Of a stretch of DNA of 64,000 bases, positions 59,292 through 64,000 are shown one piece after another (the stretch's first letter is position 1; each line of letters starts with the position of its first letter). Source of the stretch: an uncultured Bacteroidota bacterium. Lineage in GTDB: Bacteria; Bacteroidota; Bacteroidia; Flavobacteriales; Flavobacteriaceae. Both the position numbers and the translations under genes were made by a program. Below the pieces are notes generated by a model. It ran no database searches. It was not told the DNA's origin and saw nothing but the letters and a program-made list of their open reading frames with translations. The DNA lies in contig CAIMMM010000154.1 of the NCBI GenBank assembly GCA_903842575.1, positions 1 through 64,000 on the forward strand, read 5' to 3'.

Positions 59292-61739
59292 TTATACGTT
59301 ACCTATTCGAATTACATCCGCAAAAATTCCCGATGCAGTAACTGCTGCACCAGCACCTGCTCCTTTTATTAATAAGGGTTGATCAATATATCTGTCTGTG
59401 TAAAACTGTACGATATTGTCTTTTCCTTCCAAATTGTAAAACGGACTGTGAGAAGGAATGAATTCTAATCCTACGCTTGCTTTTCCGTTTTCGAAAGTTG
59501 CTACAAACTTTAATCGACTGTCTTTGGCTTTTGCTTGTGCTAAAAGGTTATCAAAATGCACCGCATTTGCTGTTAAAGATTTGAAAAAATCGTCGTTATT
59601 TGTTGTTTTCATGCATTCGGCAGGAAGGAAAGAATTGTTTACAATGTCTTCCATTTCCATTTGGTAACCGCTTTCACGAATAAGAATTAAAATCTTTCGA
59701 GCCACATCAACCCCCGATAAATCTATCTTTGGATCAGGCTCTGTAAATCCTTGAACTCCAGCTTCTTTTACTACGTCGTGAAAGTTATAGGTTTCGCTAA
59801 AATTATTAAAAATAAAGTTCAAACTTCCCGATAAAACGGCTTGTATTTTGTTGACTTTGTCACCAGAAGCAATCAAATGTTTTAGTGTGTCAATGATAGG
59901 TAATCCGGCGCCAACATTGGTTTCAAACAAGAAAGGTGCATTGTATTTTCGAGACAATCGTTTTAGATTACTATAGTTTTCATACACGGAGGAACAGGCA
60001 ATTTTATTACACGTTACGACTGCAACATTTTCTCTCAGATAATGCTCATAGGTTTTAGAAATCTCCTCGTTTGCAGTAATATCAACAAAAATACTGTTAC
60101 GTAAATTAAATTCTTTCACCTTGGCAATAAAGGATTCTTTGTTGGCAGTTTCACCATCTTCCAAATGGATTTGCCAATCTTTTAAAGAAATTCCTTCCTC
60201 ATCAAAATGCATTTTTCTAGAATTGGAAACAGCAATGACACGCAAATTAATTTTCAAATTGTCTTTTAAAAATTTCTTTTGCTGACTTATTTGATCCATG
60301 AATTTTTCACCTACATTTCCAACGCCCATGACAAACAAATTCAATTGTTTGGTATTGTCTTCAAAAAAGCGCTCATGAAGTGTATTCAGTGCTTTTTTAA
60401 CATCACGTTCGTTAATAACAACCGATATGTTTCTTTCGGAAGCACCTTGCGCAATGGCGCGAATGTTCACATTGTTTTTTCCTAAGGTACTAAACATTTT
60501 TCCGCTTAAGCCTTGATGGTTTTTCATGTTTTCGCCAACAAGAGCCACGATGCAAAGATTTTTCTCGACTATGCAATTGTCAATTTTATTTTGAGCAATT
60601 TCCAATTCGAAGGCTTTGTTTATTGCTTTTTGAGCATTATCAGCATCGGTATTCAAAATACCAATACAAATGGAATGTTCCGAAGAAGCTTGTGTTATGA
60701 AAATCACATTGATATTCTCATTCGATAACACTTCAAACAATCGTTTAGATGAACCCGAAACACCTATCATTCCTGGACCTTCTAGTGTTAGTAAAGCAAT
60801 TCCATCAATATGTGAAATTCCTTTAATTGGATTTTCTTTTTCGTTTTTGTTATTGGAAATATAAGTTCCTTCCGCATCGGGTTCAAAAGTATTTTTGATT
60901 AGAATAGGAATATTCTTTTTCAAAACGGGTTGTATAGTTGGGGGATATAAAACCTTCGCACCAAAATGAGATAATTCCATTGCCTCTTGATAGGAAATGG
61001 TTTCGATAGGTTGTGCCTGTTTCACAATTTTTGGATTGGCAGTAAACATACCGTTAACATCGGTCCAAATTTCCAAATGCGACGCATCCAAAGCCGCTGC
61101 TACGATTGCCGCTGTATAATCGGATCCGCCACGACCAAGTGTGGTATTGTTTCCATCTAATGAAGAGGCTATAAAGCCAGGGATGACAGTTACTTGAGCG
61201 TTATTAGAATTAAAATAAGATGCAATTAAATTATTTGAAACCTCAAAATCTACCACCGCTTTTCCGAAATGATTGTTGGTTTTTATAATTTCACGACTGT
61301 CTTTATAGGCAGCTCCTTTAATTTTTTGGTCTAATGCTTTCGCAATAATTTGAGAAGATAATAATTCACCAAAACTCAAAATCGTATCCGATGTTCTATT
61401 GGACAATTCTCCCAATAAATAACAACCATCCAGTAAAGTTTTTAAATGATTAATGTTGGCGTTTATAGTATCAAGTAAATCGCTTTGCTCGGTTTTTGGA
61501 ATTAATTCTTCAATTGCTTCTTTGTGCTTTTTTTCGATTTGATTGACAATTTCTTTATAATTCTTGTCTTTAGCAGCAGCATTGGCAGCCGCAAAAACCA
61601 ACATATCGGTAACACCACTAAAAGCGGAAACCACTACAACTAATTTATCTTTTTTTGATGTCTCTGTAACTATATCAATAACAAGTTTTATATTTTGCGC
61701 ATTGGCAACAGAGGTACCACCGAATTTTAATGTTTTCAT
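59292..61739 (-). CDS. thrA: Bifunctional aspartate kinase/homoserine dehydrogenase
   Basis: LKFGGTSVANA; GRGGSDYTAAI; homoserine dehydrogenase domain MGVGNVGEKFMDQI; 815 aa. Confidence 0.94.
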   Translation of the reverse strand: MKTLKFGGTSVANAQNIKLVIDIVTETSKKDKLVVVVSAFSGVTDMLVFAAANAAAKDKNYKEIVNQIEKKHKEAIEELIPKTEQSDLLDTINANINHLKTLLDGCYLLGELSNRTSDTILSFGELLSSQIIAKALDQKIKGAAYKDSREIIKTNNHFGKAVVDFEVSNNLIASYFNSNNAQVTVIPGFIASSLDGNNTTLGRGGSDYTAAIVAAALDASHLEIWTDVNGMFTANPKIVKQAQPIETISYQEAMELSHFGAKVLYPPTIQPVLKKNIPILIKNTFEPDAEGTYISNNKNEKENPIKGISHIDGIALLTLEGPGMIGVSGSSKRLFEVLSNENINVIFITQASSEHSICIGILNTDADNAQKAINKAFELEIAQNKIDNCIVEKNLCIVALVGENMKNHQGLSGKMFSTLGKNNVNIRAIAQGASERNISVVINERDVKKALNTLHERFFEDNTKQLNLFVMGVGNVGEKFMDQISQQKKFLKDNLKINLRVIAVSNSRKMHFDEEGISLKDWQIHLEDGETANKESFIAKVKEFNLRNSIFVDITANEEISKTYEHYLRENVAVVTCNKIACSSVYENYSNLKRLSRKYNAPFLFETNVGAGLPIIDTLKHLIASGDKVNKIQAVLSGSLNFIFNNFSETYNFHDVVKEAGVQGFTEPDPKIDLSGVDVARKILILIRESGYQMEMEDIVNNSFLPAECMKTTNNDDFFKSLTANAVHFDNLLAQAKAKDSRLKFVATFENGKASVGLEFIPSHSPFYNLEGKDNIVQFYTDRYIDQPLLIKGAGAGAAVTASGIFADVIRIGNV

Positions 61740-61973
61740 TATAAATTATGATTAATTTTCAAAAGTAAGTTATTTGATTTAGTATTAAAAAATTAACAAA
61801 TATTTTTATGGATAATTTACAAATTAAATCGATATGCCGACTTTATTGCAATTTTGATAAGGTAACAGAATTAAATTATTGAAATTCGTAATTTAAAAAG
61901 TGGAATAGTAGCCACAAAACTTGTTTTTTAACAATCGTTTATAGAATTTTGGGGACTTAAACAAAACACCAAA

Positions 61974-63476
61974 ATGGATCATTTTCACTATATAAGTTCT
62001 GAAGTTCTAAATTTAGAAACAGTTTCCGAAATTATTGCGCATCAAAAACCACTTGCTTTATCCGAGGAGGCTATAACAAATATTCAAAAATGCAGAGCCT
62101 ATTTAGATAAAAAAATAGCAACGAATGAAGCTCCAATATATGGTATTAATACAGGTTTTGGTTCTTTATGTAATGTAAAAATATCCAACGAGAATCTTTC
62201 TCAACTTCAAGAAAACCTAGTAAAATCGCATGCTTGTGGTATTGGAGATGAAGTGCCTTTGGAAATTGTAAAATTGATGTTGTTACTTAAAATACAATCG
62301 TTAAGTTACGGACATTCGGGAGTGCAATTGCAAACTGTGGAGCGTTTGATTGAATTTTATAATAATGATATACTTCCAGTAATTTACACACAAGGTTCAC
62401 TTGGTGCTAGTGGTGATTTAGCACCTTTGGCTCATTTGTCATTGCCGATTTTGGGAGAAGGAGAAGTTTATTTTGAAGGCAAAAAAGTACCTGCTTCCGG
62501 AGTGTTGAAACATTTCAATTGGCAACCCATTGTTTTGCAATCCAAAGAAGGCTTGGCATTATTAAACGGAACACAATTCATGAGTGCTTATGGTACTTAT
62601 ATTTTAATAAAAGCAGCTAAGTATTCCTATTTAGCGGATTTAATTGGGACCATTTCCTTGGAAGGATTTGATGGCAGACAAGAGCCGTTTAACGAATTGA
62701 TTCATTTTATTCGACCTCACAAAGGACAAATTGTAACGGCAACTCGTGTAAATGAATTTTTGGAGGGCAGTCAAATCATCAGTCAGAAAAAGGAACATGT
62801 GCAGGATCCTTATTCGTTTCGTTGTATTCCTCAAGTACATGGAGCTAGCAAAGACGCAATTGATTATGTAAAAAAAACTTTTAAAACCGAAATCAATTCG
62901 GTTACGGATAACCCCAATATTTTTATTGAAAGCGATATGATTGTTTCTGGAGGAAATTTTCATGGACAACCATTAGCTATAGCACTGGATTTTTTAGCTA
63001 TTGCACTAGCCGAATTGGGAAGCATTTCCGAAAGAAGAACGTATCAGTTGATTTCGGGAACACGTGGATTACCTGCTTTCTTAGTTGATAATCCTGGATT
63101 GAATTCAGGTTTTATGATTCCTCAATATACTGCGGCAAGTATCGCCAGTCAGAACAAACAATTGGCAACTCCAGCAAGTATAGATAGTATTGTTTCCAGT
63201 AATGGGCAAGAAGATCACGTGAGCATGGGAGCCAATGCCGCTACGAAATGCTTAAAAATCATGGAAAATCTGGAACGCATTTTGGCAATAGAATTAATGA
63301 ATGCTTCGCAAGCTATTGAATTCCGTAGACCTTTAAAATCCAGTGATTTTATAGAGATGTTTTTGAAATCGTACAGAGCAGAAGTGCCATTAGTAAAAGA
63401 AGATCGAATTTTGCATTATGATATTCAGAACTCGGTGACGTTTTTGAATAGCTTTATGATTGAGTTGGAGGATTAA
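61974..63476 (+). CDS. hutH: Histidine ammonia-lyase
   Basis: MIO motif GSLGASGDLAPLAH; NLVKSHACG; NGQEDHVSMGANAA. Confidence 0.9.
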   Translation: MDHFHYISSEVLNLETVSEIIAHQKPLALSEEAITNIQKCRAYLDKKIATNEAPIYGINTGFGSLCNVKISNENLSQLQENLVKSHACGIGDEVPLEIVKLMLLLKIQSLSYGHSGVQLQTVERLIEFYNNDILPVIYTQGSLGASGDLAPLAHLSLPILGEGEVYFEGKKVPASGVLKHFNWQPIVLQSKEGLALLNGTQFMSAYGTYILIKAAKYSYLADLIGTISLEGFDGRQEPFNELIHFIRPHKGQIVTATRVNEFLEGSQIISQKKEHVQDPYSFRCIPQVHGASKDAIDYVKKTFKTEINSVTDNPNIFIESDMIVSGGNFHGQPLAIALDFLAIALAELGSISERRTYQLISGTRGLPAFLVDNPGLNSGFMIPQYTAASIASQNKQLATPASIDSIVSSNGQEDHVSMGANAATKCLKIMENLERILAIELMNASQAIEFRRPLKSSDFIEMFLKSYRAEVPLVKEDRILHYDIQNSVTFLNSFMIELED

Positions 63477-63508
63477 ATAATCATGTAAACAACCATGATT
63501 ATTTAATG
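63476..63508. terminator. Intrinsic terminator between convergent genes
   Basis: AATAATCATG ... CATGATTATT. Confidence 0.7.
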
Positions 63509-63511
63509 TTT

Positions 63512-63874
63512 TTATAATAATAACAAACTCAAAAGTCCCAAAATAGCTGGAACACTTTGTACATAAAATATTCTTTTGGAAACGGTCATTGCGCCATACA
63601 ATCCTGCAACTAAAACACATGCCAAGAAAAATAACGCAACATTTCTACTCCAAGTAGCATCACAAATGCACAAAGACCAAACCAAACCAACAGCCAGAAA
63701 TCCGTTATACAATCCTTGATTGGCAGCCATGAGTTTGGTTTTTTCAAATTGGTCTTCGGGAATAGTTTTAAAAACTTTACGGGCACGTGTAGTCCATACA
63801 AACATTTCGAGCCAAAGTATATAAAAATGGATAAAGGCAACCAGTCCAATGATAATTTGAGAAAGTAGTGCCAT
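63512..63874 (-). CDS. DUF1304 family membrane protein
   Basis: HFYILWLEMFVWTTRARKVFKT; NQGLYNGFLAVGLVW. Confidence 0.85.
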   Translation of the reverse strand: MALLSQIIIGLVAFIHFYILWLEMFVWTTRARKVFKTIPEDQFEKTKLMAANQGLYNGFLAVGLVWSLCICDATWSRNVALFFLACVLVAGLYGAMTVSKRIFYVQSVPAILGLLSLLLL

Positions 63875-63877
63875 GAT

Positions 63878-64000
63878 TTAGTTATTAAAATTCCCTAAAG
63901 TTTTATGTATTTTTCGTTTGTGATGCGTTTGAATGAGGTGTTTATCACCCGAAATCACACTAATATTTCCGTCAATTTCGAACATAGCCAATTTCACATC
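63878..64000 (-). CDS. C-terminal fragment of a gene truncated by the window edge (possibly DUF421 family)
   Basis: Hand translation DVKLAMFEIDGNISVISGDKHLIQTHHKRKIHKTLGNFNN*. Confidence 0.55.
   Translation of the reverse strand, partial: DVKLAMFEIDGNISVISGDKHLIQTHHKRKIHKTLGNFNN

Noticed and set aside
61740-61973. Possible threonine-operon leader/attenuator upstream of thrA
   Set aside because: No Thr/Ile-rich leader peptide and no terminator-like hairpin with T-tract seen on the minus strand.
1-64000. CRISPR arrays, IS elements, prophage or toxin-antitoxin modules
   Set aside because: No regularly spaced direct repeats, transposase/integrase motifs or phage structural genes recognised. 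The 65-aa family was considered as an antitoxin but has no toxin-like partner beside any copy.

Overview
The window is a Bacteroidota chromosome segment, most like Flavobacterium: AT-rich, with TTG-N20-TAnnTTTG promoter architecture and OxyR, BshB1, PurL, MenF/MenD and DUF families typical of that group. Most of it is dense housekeeping and metabolic gene content: a FadN-FadA-FadE type beta-oxidation operon, thrABC, menF, menD, purL, the CcsA/ResB fusion, bshB1, hutH, and a Maf-UbiA-KdsC-DUF2520 run. There is one tRNA-His and several clear intrinsic terminators. I saw no CRISPR array, prophage, IS element or rRNA. The points most worth a second look are: (i) a 35-aa single-TM ORF, below the ORF-track cutoff, wedged with 1-nt gaps between a PIG-L deacetylase and a sodium:solute symporter; (ii) an apparent in-frame insertion of the dispersed repeat CACTTCGACAAGCTCAGTG in purL; (iii) three paralogous ~65-aa proteins of unknown function, one preceded by AACG motifs phased at exactly 10-bp steps; (iv) a 7-gene thioredoxin/rhodanese/OsmC/Cys-motif membrane protein cluster; (v) a C-terminal remnant of a DUF1624-like membrane protein; (vi) two 4-unit heptamer tandem arrays. 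Family names come from recognised motifs only; no searches were run.
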